From the NCBI GenBank assembly GCA_937883755.1, contig CAKZYA010000063.1, positions 62,001 to 126,000 of the forward strand: 64,000 nt of DNA. The letters are read 5' to 3'. Positions within the stretch are counted from its first letter, which is position 1. Each line of letters starts with the position of its first letter. Below the pieces are notes generated by a model that was not told the DNA's origin, did no database searches, and was given only the letters and a program-made list of their open reading frames with translations. This DNA is from an uncultured Flammeovirgaceae bacterium (GTDB lineage Bacteria > Bacteroidota > Bacteroidia > Cytophagales > Cyclobacteriaceae). This document shows positions 33,858 to 42,682 of the stretch, one piece after another. The translations under genes and the position numbers were made by a program.

Positions 33858-36737
33858 ATGCTGAAAAAAGTTTACGTGCTTTTCTTTTCCACTATTGCTC
33901 TTTCGCTAAACTTAGTTTGGGGACAAAATACCCGTTCAAAGGACATTCTACCTACCCAACTGCCTAAACGCCTATCCCTCAATCAGTGGGTTCAAACTGC
34001 CCTAGATACACTAACCTTAGAAGAAAAAATCAGTCAGCTACTTTTTCTTCCTATCTATTCCACGTCCGACCATCAACAAGTGCAAGGTATAGAAAATCTG
34101 GCGAGAAGTCATTCGTTGGGTGGTATCATTTTTTTCCAGGGTCAGATGTCCTCAATGCAAAAACAGATAGACCGCTTGCAGCAAACCAGTGGCATACCTT
34201 TACTCGTAGGATTGAATGCTGAACAAGGTTTGGGAAGCACTTTAGATTCTACCTGGATATACCCTAACCTCCAGACATTAGGAGCTATTCAAGATTTATC
34301 TTACCTCGAAAAAGCAGGAGCAGCTATAGCCCGACAATGCCGCTCGGCTGGAATACATCTCAATTTCGCACCGCTCATCTCAGTAGGCCACAATGGTCAG
34401 AAGTATACCGCTAGTAGTGGATTTCATAATCAGCCAATTCAAAGTATACAGCAAGGCTTAGCCTATATGAAAGGCATGAGGGAGCATGGACTCATGCCCT
34501 GCTTTCAGCGGATTACGGAGAAAAAAACAGCCCAGAAAAGTGCTCAGTTGCGCGGAACTCTGCTGGTGCATACCGGAGCCATTGATCAGATTGATATTCC
34601 TCCTATCAGCACCCTTCGGCCTAATCAAACCACCTCTGTCTTGCTAGAGCAGGCGTTTCAACTGGAAGGTTTAGTATTTTCAGAGCCTTTGTCTGAGCAA
34701 ACCTCTTTTCCCAACCTTGGGGTGAATGCCTTACAAGCTGGAAATGACGTAATTTTTGCTCCCGACGATGTACATCGGACAATCCGGGAAATTAGACGGG
34801 CAATTGACCAGGGGGTTCTAAGTGAAGAAACGATTAATCAAAAAGCTGCCAAGGTACTGCAATTGAAGTATCACGCTGGCTTAGATGCTTCAGTTACTTC
34901 AGATACCACTTCACTTTCTGTACTGCCTTGGCAGCATTCGCCTCGCTTACTAAAACAGCAGCTTTTTGAACAATCAGTCACTCTGGTACGCAATGAGCGG
35001 GATATTTTGCCTTTCAAGGTGCTAGATACTGCCCAGTTTGCTTCCGTAATTATTTCAGATAGCCCTAAAAAGGTTCAGCATTTTCAGGAATACCTTGATC
35101 AATATACCTACTTTACCCACTACACTTTCCCCAAAACTTCGGATCGTTTTGACTACGAACAGGCCTACCAGCGACTGCGTCGATACGACCAAGTAGTTGT
35201 TGCTATTCACGAACCCCAGCTTACTAAGGATAGAGTAATCCCTAAAAAGACGATGGCATTCCTGAAGTTTCTGCATGAAGAAACTAACGTTACTCTGGTA
35301 TTTTTTGGTAATCCCGAACGCATGGCTCAATTCTCCCGCTTTAGTACACTACTCTGTGCTTATGAAAGCGATAGTCTGATGCAAAAAGTAGTACCTCAGG
35401 TACTGTTTGGTGCCGTTGCTGCTCAGGGTCGGCTTCCTATAAAAATCACCGATGGGTTGGCCGAAGGAACTGGCGTGATTACCCAGCCCTTGCAGCGCCT
35501 ACGCTACTCCTTTCCTGAAGAAGTTCTCATACACCCTGATTCTTTAAACCGGATAGATTCATTAGCTAATGAGTCTATTAAGGAAAAAATGACTCCCGGC
35601 TGTCAGGTGCTAGTAGCTCGTCAGGGTTCAGTAATCTACCAAAAGTCATATGGCTACCAAACCTACGACTCGCTCTCACCCATTACTAATCAAACAATCT
35701 ATGATATTGCTTCAGTTACTAAAGTAGCAGCCACGGTTCAGGCGGTAATGCTACTACATTCGCAAGGGGCATTTTCGCTAGATGATCGTTTTTCATACTA
35801 CCTACCCGAGCTAAAAAATACGAATAAAGCCCGCATCACGATACGAGATGCGCTACTACATCGAGCGGGGTTACGTTCTTTTGTTCCGTTCTGGTTATTT
35901 ACTACGGATGACGATGGGCTTAAGCCCGATCTATACCGAAACTATCCTGAACAAAACTTTACTCACCCAATTACAGTGGGACTCTACGGGGCACCTTCCT
36001 TGAAAGACTCGGTATGGAACTGGACCATACAATCTGAACTACGGCGGTACCGAGGAAGGCTCCCTCCCTGGAAACCCACCTATAATTATCGCTACAGCGA
36101 CTTAGGGTTTTACATGCTTCACCGTCTTATTGAGAAAATTACCGATCAGTCACTAGACGAGTTCTTATCTCAAAATATTTACGATCCACTTGGCCTACGT
36201 ACGCTGCGCTACCGACCGCTGTGTCAGTTTTCCCAGGAAGAAATTGCCCCTACTGAAGAAGATACCCACTTCCGAAATACACTGATTGAAGGCACGGTGC
36301 ATGACGAAGGTGCCGCCTTGAATGGCGGGGTTGCCGGACATGCTGGGCTATTTGGCACTGCTAATGACTTAGCCATTCTAATGCAGATGAACTTGCAGGA
36401 AGGTTACTACGGTGGGCAACACTATTTTCCTTCCGGAGCGGTAAAAATGTTTGCCCAACGCCCCTACAACGACAGTAGACGAGGCTTGGGTTGGGATAAA
36501 CCCGAACATTTTCACGACGGTGGCCCTACCGCTCCCGAAGCCTCATTAAGTTCATTTGGGCACTTAGGGTTTACCGGAACCTCCGTTTGGGCCGACCCTA
36601 AATATGACTTGGTTTATATCTTTCTTTCTAACCGGGTACACCCCAGTGCTCGCAATACTAAACTTCTTACCGAAGGCATACGTACAAAAATACAATCAGT
36701 CATTTACCAAGCGATGCCCGATTACCAAGGCCGTTAG
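33858..36737 (+). CDS. GH3-like/serine beta-lactamase-fold fusion with degenerate GH3 half
   Basis: From the ATG at 33858 (AGGAGA 8 bp upstream) the protein has 959 residues and a Sec signal (MLKKVYVLFFSTIALSL to VWGQ). Residues about 30-340 fold like NagZ-type GH3, but 'IDAE' is LNAE, 'FAPVVDVN' is FAPLISVG, the KHFPGHG loop is absent (CFQRITEKKTAQK), and the nucleophile segment 'VTDAL' is FSEPL. A GH3 C-terminal region follows. The last about 390 residues are a serine hydrolase with an intact SxxK (ASVTKVAA), YSD, and HLGFTGT. Family members are periplasmic cell-wall enzymes. The GH3 half seems non-catalytic and the serine hydrolase active. Confidence 0.85.
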   Translation: MLKKVYVLFFSTIALSLNLVWGQNTRSKDILPTQLPKRLSLNQWVQTALDTLTLEEKISQLLFLPIYSTSDHQQVQGIENLARSHSLGGIIFFQGQMSSMQKQIDRLQQTSGIPLLVGLNAEQGLGSTLDSTWIYPNLQTLGAIQDLSYLEKAGAAIARQCRSAGIHLNFAPLISVGHNGQKYTASSGFHNQPIQSIQQGLAYMKGMREHGLMPCFQRITEKKTAQKSAQLRGTLLVHTGAIDQIDIPPISTLRPNQTTSVLLEQAFQLEGLVFSEPLSEQTSFPNLGVNALQAGNDVIFAPDDVHRTIREIRRAIDQGVLSEETINQKAAKVLQLKYHAGLDASVTSDTTSLSVLPWQHSPRLLKQQLFEQSVTLVRNERDILPFKVLDTAQFASVIISDSPKKVQHFQEYLDQYTYFTHYTFPKTSDRFDYEQAYQRLRRYDQVVVAIHEPQLTKDRVIPKKTMAFLKFLHEETNVTLVFFGNPERMAQFSRFSTLLCAYESDSLMQKVVPQVLFGAVAAQGRLPIKITDGLAEGTGVITQPLQRLRYSFPEEVLIHPDSLNRIDSLANESIKEKMTPGCQVLVARQGSVIYQKSYGYQTYDSLSPITNQTIYDIASVTKVAATVQAVMLLHSQGAFSLDDRFSYYLPELKNTNKARITIRDALLHRAGLRSFVPFWLFTTDDDGLKPDLYRNYPEQNFTHPITVGLYGAPSLKDSVWNWTIQSELRRYRGRLPPWKPTYNYRYSDLGFYMLHRLIEKITDQSLDEFLSQNIYDPLGLRTLRYRPLCQFSQEEIAPTEEDTHFRNTLIEGTVHDEGAALNGGVAGHAGLFGTANDLAILMQMNLQEGYYGGQHYFPSGAVKMFAQRPYNDSRRGLGWDKPEHFHDGGPTAPEASLSSFGHLGFTGTSVWADPKYDLVYIFLSNRVHPSARNTKLLTEGIRTKIQSVIYQAMPDYQGR

Positions 36738-36781
36738 GTAAACGCTAATAACAATCTTCTATACTAGACCGTTATTTTTCC

Positions 36782-37924
36782 ATGAAAGTCGGCATTGTGT
36801 GTTACCCTACTTATGGGGGAAGCGGTGTGGTAGCCACCGAACTGGGCAAAGCCCTAGCGAAAAAAGGCCACCAAATTCATTTTATCACGTATTCCCAACC
36901 TAGCCGACTGGATTTCTTCAATGAAAACCTGACGTATCACCAGGTTGATGTGCGAACCTATCCCCTCTTTCAGTACCAGCCCTACGAGTCGGCTCTGGCG
37001 AGCAAAATGGTGGATGTAGCAAAGTACGAAAACCTAGATGTAATACATGCCCACTATGCTATTCCGCACGCTTCGGCAGCGTATATGGCAAAGCAAATTT
37101 TACAAGTCGAGGGTATTAGTATTCCGATAGTAACCACTTTGCACGGTACTGATATTACGCTAGTAGGTAAAGATAAATCATTTGCCCCAGTGGTGGCCTT
37201 CAGTATAAATCAGTCGGATGGAATAACTGCTGTATCCCAGAATCTGCGGGATGAAACTTATGAGTATTTTGATATTACTAAGAAGATTGAAGTAATTCAT
37301 AACTTCGTAGATCTCAGTCGGTTCCGCCGTCAGTCTAAAGAACATTTTAAACGCGCCATTTGCCCCAACGGTGAATATTTAATTACCCATATGTCAAACT
37401 TCCGCCGGGTGAAGCGGGTGGAGGATACGGTTAAAGTATTTTACAAACTTCGCAAACACATTCCGGCTAAGTTACTACTGATTGGCGATGGCCCTGAGCG
37501 AGGTAATGTCGAGGATTTGTGTCGACAGCTAGGAACCTGCGATGACATTCGTTTTCTAGGTAAGACCGATGCGGTAGAAGAAATACTCTCAGTCAGTGAT
37601 TTATTCCTGATGCCCTCGGAAAAAGAAAGCTTTGGCCTGGCTGCCCTAGAGGCAATGGCTTGTGAAGTCCCAGTAATTTCCAGTAATGCTGGAGGCCTAC
37701 CCGAGTTGGTGACTGATAATGAAAGTGGGTTTGTTTGCCCGGTAGGTGATATTGATGCAATGGCTGAAAAAGCCTTACATATTCTTAACCCAGAAAACTT
37801 ACCTCGCTTCAAGCAGAATGCATTGGCCCGAGCTAAGGAGTTTGAAGTGGACTTGATTGTTCCCCAGTACGAAGCTTTGTACGAAAGAGTCGCGAATAAT
37901 TTACCTCAGGCAGTACCTACCTGA
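36782..37924 (+). CDS. bshA: N-acetyl-alpha-D-glucosaminyl L-malate synthase BshA
   Basis: This GT4 retaining glycosyltransferase of 380 residues opens with MKVGIVCYPTYGGSGVVATE, the BshA signature. DVIHAHYAIPHA and TLHGTDITLVG in the N-terminal domain, and the UDP-sugar E-x7-E motif KESFGLAALEAMACE near residue 282, complete the call. It joins UDP-GlcNAc and L-malate in the first step of bacillithiol synthesis. bshC, the last step, is at 57200-58759. The deacetylase bshB is not in the window. It starts 45 bp after the GH3 fusion gene. Confidence 0.95.
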   Translation: MKVGIVCYPTYGGSGVVATELGKALAKKGHQIHFITYSQPSRLDFFNENLTYHQVDVRTYPLFQYQPYESALASKMVDVAKYENLDVIHAHYAIPHASAAYMAKQILQVEGISIPIVTTLHGTDITLVGKDKSFAPVVAFSINQSDGITAVSQNLRDETYEYFDITKKIEVIHNFVDLSRFRRQSKEHFKRAICPNGEYLITHMSNFRRVKRVEDTVKVFYKLRKHIPAKLLLIGDGPERGNVEDLCRQLGTCDDIRFLGKTDAVEEILSVSDLFLMPSEKESFGLAALEAMACEVPVISSNAGGLPELVTDNESGFVCPVGDIDAMAEKALHILNPENLPRFKQNALARAKEFEVDLIVPQYEALYERVANNLPQAVPT

Positions 37925-37988
37925 TCTTACTTGAGAGAGCACTACCAATCTTCTTTTCTTGCTTAATTACCATACACTACCTTCAGCT

Positions 37989-38894
37989 ATGCCTTTCAAG
38001 TTTATCTTCACCACATTGATTGCCTCTCTTCCAATCGTCAGTTATGCTCAAAAAGTAAATAATGAACTAGTTTACTTAAAGCAATTACCTCCTGGATTAA
38101 CTCCAGAAGTTTTTGCACCAGGCTTTATTTCCCAAAAAGATGAATTTGAGTTTGGGTCAGTTTTCTCCGAAGATGGCACCGAGTTCTACTACGGGGTAGA
38201 TGTAAACGGTAAATCTGAAACTCGATACACTAAACTGAAAGATGGTCAGTGGACAGAACCGATAAAATTATTTCACCACGAGCAGTACGGATACAATGAT
38301 CCTTTTCTATCGCCTGATGAGCAGCAACTTTATTTTATCTCCAGCCAACCGCTAGACGGAACCGGAGCCAAGAAAGACATTGACATTTGGTACGCTGAAA
38401 AGCAAACCAACGGTTGGTCAGAACCCATTAATCCGGGAGAAATAATCAATTCAGATAGTAATGAGTACTATATCTCATTTACCGAAAGCGGCACGCTTTA
38501 CTTTGCATCGAATATTCAGGCTACCCAACGAGGGGACTACGATATTTACGCCTCGCAACAAGTAAATGGGCAGTTTCAAACACCCCAACGATTGAGCGAT
38601 GCCGTTAATACTACTAACTACGAAGCCGACGTATTTGTGGCTTATGATGAATCTTACCTAATCTTTTGCTCTCACCGTCCCGGTAGCTTCGGGCGAGGAG
38701 ATTTATACATCAGTTTCAAACAAGAAGACGGAAGTTGGACACAGGCTAAAAATATGGGCAATGCCATCAACACTAAAAATTACGAATTTTGCCCCTTCGT
38801 CACCAAAGATGGTAAGTACTTCTTCTACTCCAGTGACCGCGACATTTACTGGGTAAGTGCCAAAATTATTGAACAACTACGAAGTAACGATTAG
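37989..38894 (+). CDS. Exported PD40/WD40-like beta-propeller protein
   Basis: From the ATG at 37989 the protein has 301 residues and a signal peptide (MPFKFIFTTLIASLP to VSYAQ). It carries about five PD40 (TolB-like) blades, each with 'SPDxxxLYFxS' or a near relative: FLSPDEQQLYFISSQ, SFTESGTLYFASN, AYDESYLIFCSHR, and VTKDGKYFFYSSDR. Phrases such as DIWYAEK and DLYISFKQ fit this Bacteroidota family. The function is unknown, probably periplasmic binding. A start at 37959 would bury the signal peptide, so I rejected it. It follows bshA by 64 bp. Confidence 0.85.
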   Translation: MPFKFIFTTLIASLPIVSYAQKVNNELVYLKQLPPGLTPEVFAPGFISQKDEFEFGSVFSEDGTEFYYGVDVNGKSETRYTKLKDGQWTEPIKLFHHEQYGYNDPFLSPDEQQLYFISSQPLDGTGAKKDIDIWYAEKQTNGWSEPINPGEIINSDSNEYYISFTESGTLYFASNIQATQRGDYDIYASQQVNGQFQTPQRLSDAVNTTNYEADVFVAYDESYLIFCSHRPGSFGRGDLYISFKQEDGSWTQAKNMGNAINTKNYEFCPFVTKDGKYFFYSSDRDIYWVSAKIIEQLRSND

Positions 38895-38928
38895 TGAATA
38901 ATGAATGATGACTAATGTAGTCGAGACG

Positions 38929-40074
38929 TTAATCATTATTCATTACTAAAGCTTGTTGCAAATCTTCCAACAGATCTTCCGTATCTTCAATACCCACTGA
39001 AATACGTAATAGTTCGTCAGATACACCTACCTGCTTTCTTTCCTCAGTAGATAACTTGATGTGTGATGTTTTAGCCGGAGCGCAGATCAATGATTCTACA
39101 CCGCCTAAGCTGATAGCGGGAGTAATAACTTTCAACTTTCGCATAAACTGCTCTGCCCCAGCACTACCCTCTACGGCCGGTTCAAAAGAAAGCATCCCCC
39201 CAAAACCCTGCATTTGCTGTCGGGCTATATCGTATCCGGGATGATCGGTCAACCCCGGATAATGCACTTGCTGCACTCTGGGATGTTGTTGCAAAAAATC
39301 GGCAATCGCCTGGGCATTTTTGTTTTGCTGATGCACCCGAAGCGATAGCGTTTTCAGGCTACGCTCAATAAGCGCACAAGTAGCTGCATTCACCGAACCA
39401 CCTAAGTTGATCGCCGTAGCGTAAATTCGATCACGTAATGGTTGGGAGGTGATTACCGCTCCAAAACACAAATCGCTGTGTCCGCCCAGGTACTTCGTTC
39501 CACTGTGAATAACTACGTCAATTCCCAGGGGAATAGGGTTCTGATTGATAGGAGAAGCAAAAGTATTGTCAATAACGCTAATCAAACGATGTTGCTGCGC
39601 CCAACTACCTACCGCTGCCACATCAGTAATCTTGAGTAGTGGGTTAGAAGGAGTTTCAATGTATACCAGCTTAGTAGTAGTCCGTATTGCCGCTTCTAGT
39701 TGGTCGACCGTGGGTTCTTCTACTAAAGTGTAAGAAATTCCTACCCGCTTCAACTCGATAGTCACAAAATGATGGGTACCACCGTACAAATCACGCTGTA
39801 AAATCACGTGATCACCTGTTTCCAGTAAAGCCAGCATCGTGGTACTAATTGCCGCCATCCCTGACCCGAATAGCAAACCCGCTTCACCCTGCTCCAATGC
39901 GCAAAGCTTCTGAACTACTACTTCCTGGTTAGGGGTATTGTAGTAGCGCGGATAAATATTCTCAATGGTATCTAGGTAACCAAAAGCCGAAGAAGTGTAT
40001 ATCGGAGTATTCATCCCGTGAGCAGGATTATGGCTATTACTACCAGCGTGGACACAAGTGGTTGCTTTTTTCAT
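38929..40074 (-). CDS. Cystathionine gamma-synthase/lyase family PLP enzyme
   Basis: This Cys/Met-metabolism PLP enzyme of 381 residues has the PLP lysine in HSGTKYLGGHSD near residue 195, the PLP-stacking Tyr region RYYNTPNQ, DNTFASP near 175, and ETPSNPLL near 148. It could be cystathionine gamma-synthase, gamma-lyase or methionine gamma-lyase; the motifs are shared and I cannot decide. It likely serves methionine/cysteine exchange, and cysteine supply also matters for bacillithiol, but no link is shown. The stop lies 35 bp from the PD40 gene's stop (convergent). Confidence 0.88.
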   Translation of the reverse strand: MKKATTCVHAGSNSHNPAHGMNTPIYTSSAFGYLDTIENIYPRYYNTPNQEVVVQKLCALEQGEAGLLFGSGMAAISTTMLALLETGDHVILQRDLYGGTHHFVTIELKRVGISYTLVEEPTVDQLEAAIRTTTKLVYIETPSNPLLKITDVAAVGSWAQQHRLISVIDNTFASPINQNPIPLGIDVVIHSGTKYLGGHSDLCFGAVITSQPLRDRIYATAINLGGSVNAATCALIERSLKTLSLRVHQQNKNAQAIADFLQQHPRVQQVHYPGLTDHPGYDIARQQMQGFGGMLSFEPAVEGSAGAEQFMRKLKVITPAISLGGVESLICAPAKTSHIKLSTEERKQVGVSDELLRISVGIEDTEDLLEDLQQALVMNND

Positions 40075-40080
40075 GGGTTT

Positions 40081-40104
40081 CAGGTGTTCAGGTGTTCAGG
40101 TGTT
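40081..40104. repeat. Three tandem copies of CAGGTGTT
   Basis: Three perfect 8-bp units directly follow the start end of the cystathionine-family gene, then degenerate copies (TTCAGG, GGTGTTCA). A small hairpin, GGCGA-CTG-TCGCC, sits at 40129-40141. It may be a polymorphic microsatellite in the 5' leader of that minus-strand gene. Confidence 0.6.
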
Positions 40105-40222
40105 TAGGCCGTCATGGAATGATGTTCAGGCGACTGTCGCCCGGTGTTCAAAGTTACTCATTATTCAAAAATACAGGAACACTTTCGTACAATAACACAT
40201 TAACACTATAATACTTAAATAC

Positions 40223-40915
40223 TTGGATTCCCCTATTGCCATTTGCTACCTATTGCAAGAAAATGACGACCGAAACCGGATCTGGCTTACGGAAGAACAT
40301 TTCTACGTGCAAGTTAAAGGCAAAATCCGCCGATTTGACCTAGAACGAATTCAGCGAGTGGCCATCGAAAAGCGTCGGTGGTGGTTTCCAGTGGTGGCGG
40401 GAGGCATTCTAGCTCCGTTGAGTTTGTTAGCCATTTTACTTAACCTTTATAACCCCTGGTGGTTAATCAGCCTGTTAGTAGGCTCTATGCTACTGTGGTA
40501 CTGGGGAGCTACACAGCATCAGGTGTTGGCAATTCACCAATACCACCATCGACAAGATATTCCTCTTATAATGGTGAGCCAAAACCTACACGCGTTCATA
40601 CGCTTCACCAATCGGTTTCTACGACACGGATCACCCCCTCTCTACATAGAAAAAGAACCTAAAGCTTGGCAAGAGGCTCAACAGCGAGGCTATTACGCAC
40701 CAAACGTACTACAAAAGCGAGGTTTTATCCCTGCCTACACCGAAGAACAATGGAAAGTTCAAAGCTCACCAACAGCAGAATGGTTAATAGTGAATCCGCT
40801 CAACGTTACATCTCCCATTCGTTACGAGGCTGAGGGAAAGCAATTACGCCCTCGCATCTACGGAACAATTCCGTTAAAGGCCATTCATAAGAATGACCTA
40901 TCAAATTCGTACTAG
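40223..40915 (+). CDS. Unknown two-TM membrane protein
   Basis: I do not recognise this protein. The frame starts with TTG at 40223 and gives 230 residues; no ATG lies close to the frame's beginning. The first 50 residues are polar (FYVQVKGKIRRFDLERI), which might be half of a PH-like fold. Two membrane segments follow (about residues 55-75 and 78-97), then an about 130-residue soluble domain. The long open frame with sensible amino-acid use supports a real gene. The TTG start is a guess. It lies 76 bp ahead of the DUF4038 gene on the same strand. Confidence 0.6.
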   Translation: MDSPIAICYLLQENDDRNRIWLTEEHFYVQVKGKIRRFDLERIQRVAIEKRRWWFPVVAGGILAPLSLLAILLNLYNPWWLISLLVGSMLLWYWGATQHQVLAIHQYHHRQDIPLIMVSQNLHAFIRFTNRFLRHGSPPLYIEKEPKAWQEAQQRGYYAPNVLQKRGFIPAYTEEQWKVQSSPTAEWLIVNPLNVTSPIRYEAEGKQLRPRIYGTIPLKAIHKNDLSNSY

Positions 40916-40990
40916 CTTCTGCAACCTAATCATTACTACTTTCCTTACATATTTGCTCTCACCAACATTGTAAGCTAACTTTCAGGCACT

Positions 40991-42568
40991 ATGACCTCAG
41001 CCGTTCAGTGGACTCCTCACGAGATCGCTTTTACCAGTCACATTACTTATCCGAATCCACTCTACGATGTTACTGAGTTCTACGCTGAGTTTACCTCGCC
41101 TACCGGACAAAAAAAGAAAATTTACGGTTTCTGGAATGGTGATACCGACTGGCGTATACGCTTTATGCCTAATGAATTAGGTAGTTGGCAGTACCAGACT
41201 ACTTGCTCTGACTTAATCAACGCTGGGTTGCATCAGCAAACCGGAACTTTCAATTGTATTTCTAATCCTAATCCTTTACCGATTTATCAGCACGGGGCTA
41301 TTACTCACCGTACGGGAGATTATCACCTCAGCCATACGGATGGCACTCCTTTCTTGTGGATCGGTTGCACTGCGTGGAATGGTTTGCTAAAATCTACTGA
41401 TCAGGAATGGGACACCTACCTGAAACACCGAGCTGATCATCACTATACGGTAATTCAATGTGTAGCTACTCAGTGGCGAGGCGGTGATATGAACAACCAT
41501 CTTCAAGTAGCCTTTACTGGACAAAAACCCATTGAGATAAACCCCATTTTCTTTCAGTACCTTGACCAGAAAATTGACAGAATTAACCAATATGGACTAC
41601 TGGCTGCTTTAGTACTTCTCTGGGCATTACCTTACGGCGAAGGCCGAGAGTTAAGTCCGGGGTTTCAATTAGCCCAACCAGAAGCTATACTACTCGCTAA
41701 GTATTTAGTGGCTCGCTACGGAGCATACCACATAGTCTGGCTACCCGGTGGTGATGGCCTTTACGTCAGTATCTACGAAAACCGCTGGAAAAATATTGGT
41801 CGGTCAGTATTCAGTGAAAATCCCCCGGGCGTAGTTGCTTTGCACCCCATGGGTCGCTCCTGGGTAGGTGATGCCTACGCTGGAGAAGAATGGGTTGATA
41901 TCATTGGGTATCAATCGGGGCATAGTGCCAACCAGTCGTCAGTAGAATACATCACAAAAGGGTCGGCAACTCGGCAGTGGAATCAGTTACCACCACGCCC
42001 TATCATCAATATGGAGCCTTGTTATGAGGAAATTTTCCATAGCATTACCGCGAAGGATGTACGTAACGCAGCATACTGGAGCTTATTTGGTACTCCAGTA
42101 GCGGGAGTTACTTACGGCGCCAATGGCATCTGGCCCTGGATTCGGAAGGGTGAGACTATCTTAAACCATGGAGAACTGAGTCGCCAGTCAGTTTCTAGTT
42201 GGCAAGAAAGCATTGACTTACCTGGTAGCCAGCAGGTAAGTTATTTGGCAGAATTCATTCAACAGTTCGACTGGTGGAAATTACGCCCGGATACTTATTT
42301 ACTACTCAATCAGCCAGGGGATCAACATTACGATTACTTCGTATCGGCTGTACGTACTGAAGATTATACAACCTTACTTTTCTATATTCCTCACCCTGCT
42401 ATCCTACTAGAGATAAAAAATCATTATCAGTTGTCTTATAAGGCTCAGTGGTATAACCCTGTAACCAATAAGTACATGGGGAAATTTGAACTAACTTCTA
42501 ATAAAACACTGCAAATTACCCCACCTATTGCGGAGGCATTAGTACTTGTTTTACAGTCGTTTATATAA
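40991..42568 (+). CDS. Apiosidase-like glycoside hydrolase (DUF5060-DUF4038)
   Basis: The 525-residue protein has an N-terminal DUF5060-like beta-sandwich (about residues 5-90; GFWNGDTDWRIRFMPNELG). A DUF4038 TIM barrel follows, starting DGTPFLWIGCTAWNGL, with WLPGGDG near residue 255. The C-terminal part (about 430-525) is a putative beta domain. The DUF4038 family includes the GH140 apiosidase that acts on pectin side chains. I see no signal peptide, which is unusual for such an enzyme and suggests a cytoplasmic substrate or a missed start. Substrate is unassigned. It lies 114 bp upstream of the giant T9SS gene. Confidence 0.82.
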   Translation: MTSAVQWTPHEIAFTSHITYPNPLYDVTEFYAEFTSPTGQKKKIYGFWNGDTDWRIRFMPNELGSWQYQTTCSDLINAGLHQQTGTFNCISNPNPLPIYQHGAITHRTGDYHLSHTDGTPFLWIGCTAWNGLLKSTDQEWDTYLKHRADHHYTVIQCVATQWRGGDMNNHLQVAFTGQKPIEINPIFFQYLDQKIDRINQYGLLAALVLLWALPYGEGRELSPGFQLAQPEAILLAKYLVARYGAYHIVWLPGGDGLYVSIYENRWKNIGRSVFSENPPGVVALHPMGRSWVGDAYAGEEWVDIIGYQSGHSANQSSVEYITKGSATRQWNQLPPRPIINMEPCYEEIFHSITAKDVRNAAYWSLFGTPVAGVTYGANGIWPWIRKGETILNHGELSRQSVSSWQESIDLPGSQQVSYLAEFIQQFDWWKLRPDTYLLLNQPGDQHYDYFVSAVRTEDYTTLLFYIPHPAILLEIKNHYQLSYKAQWYNPVTNKYMGKFELTSNKTLQITPPIAEALVLVLQSFI

Positions 42569-42624
42569 ATTTGGCTTTCTCCCACCATTTCTTACACCCA
42601 ACAGAAATTAAACAAATACGCGCA

Positions 42625-42653
42625 TTTTGCTTGATAGCACTACAGTAGCTTTG
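42625..42653 (+). promoter_or_regulatory. Candidate promoter of the giant surface-protein gene
   Basis: TAGCTTTG at 42646-42653 matches TAnnTTTG, 30 bp before the ATG at 42683. The nearest -33-like TTTTG ends at 42629, giving a 16-bp spacer, shorter than the 18-20 bp seen at the mutS and kinase promoters. Confidence 0.35.
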
Positions 42654-42682
42654 CAAGAACGTAAAGTAACTATGTAGCGCAA

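Noticed and set aside
40081-40145. Possible CRISPR-like or mobile-element repeat
   Set aside because: Only three 8-bp tandem units with no spacers and no cas genes; best read as a microsatellite.
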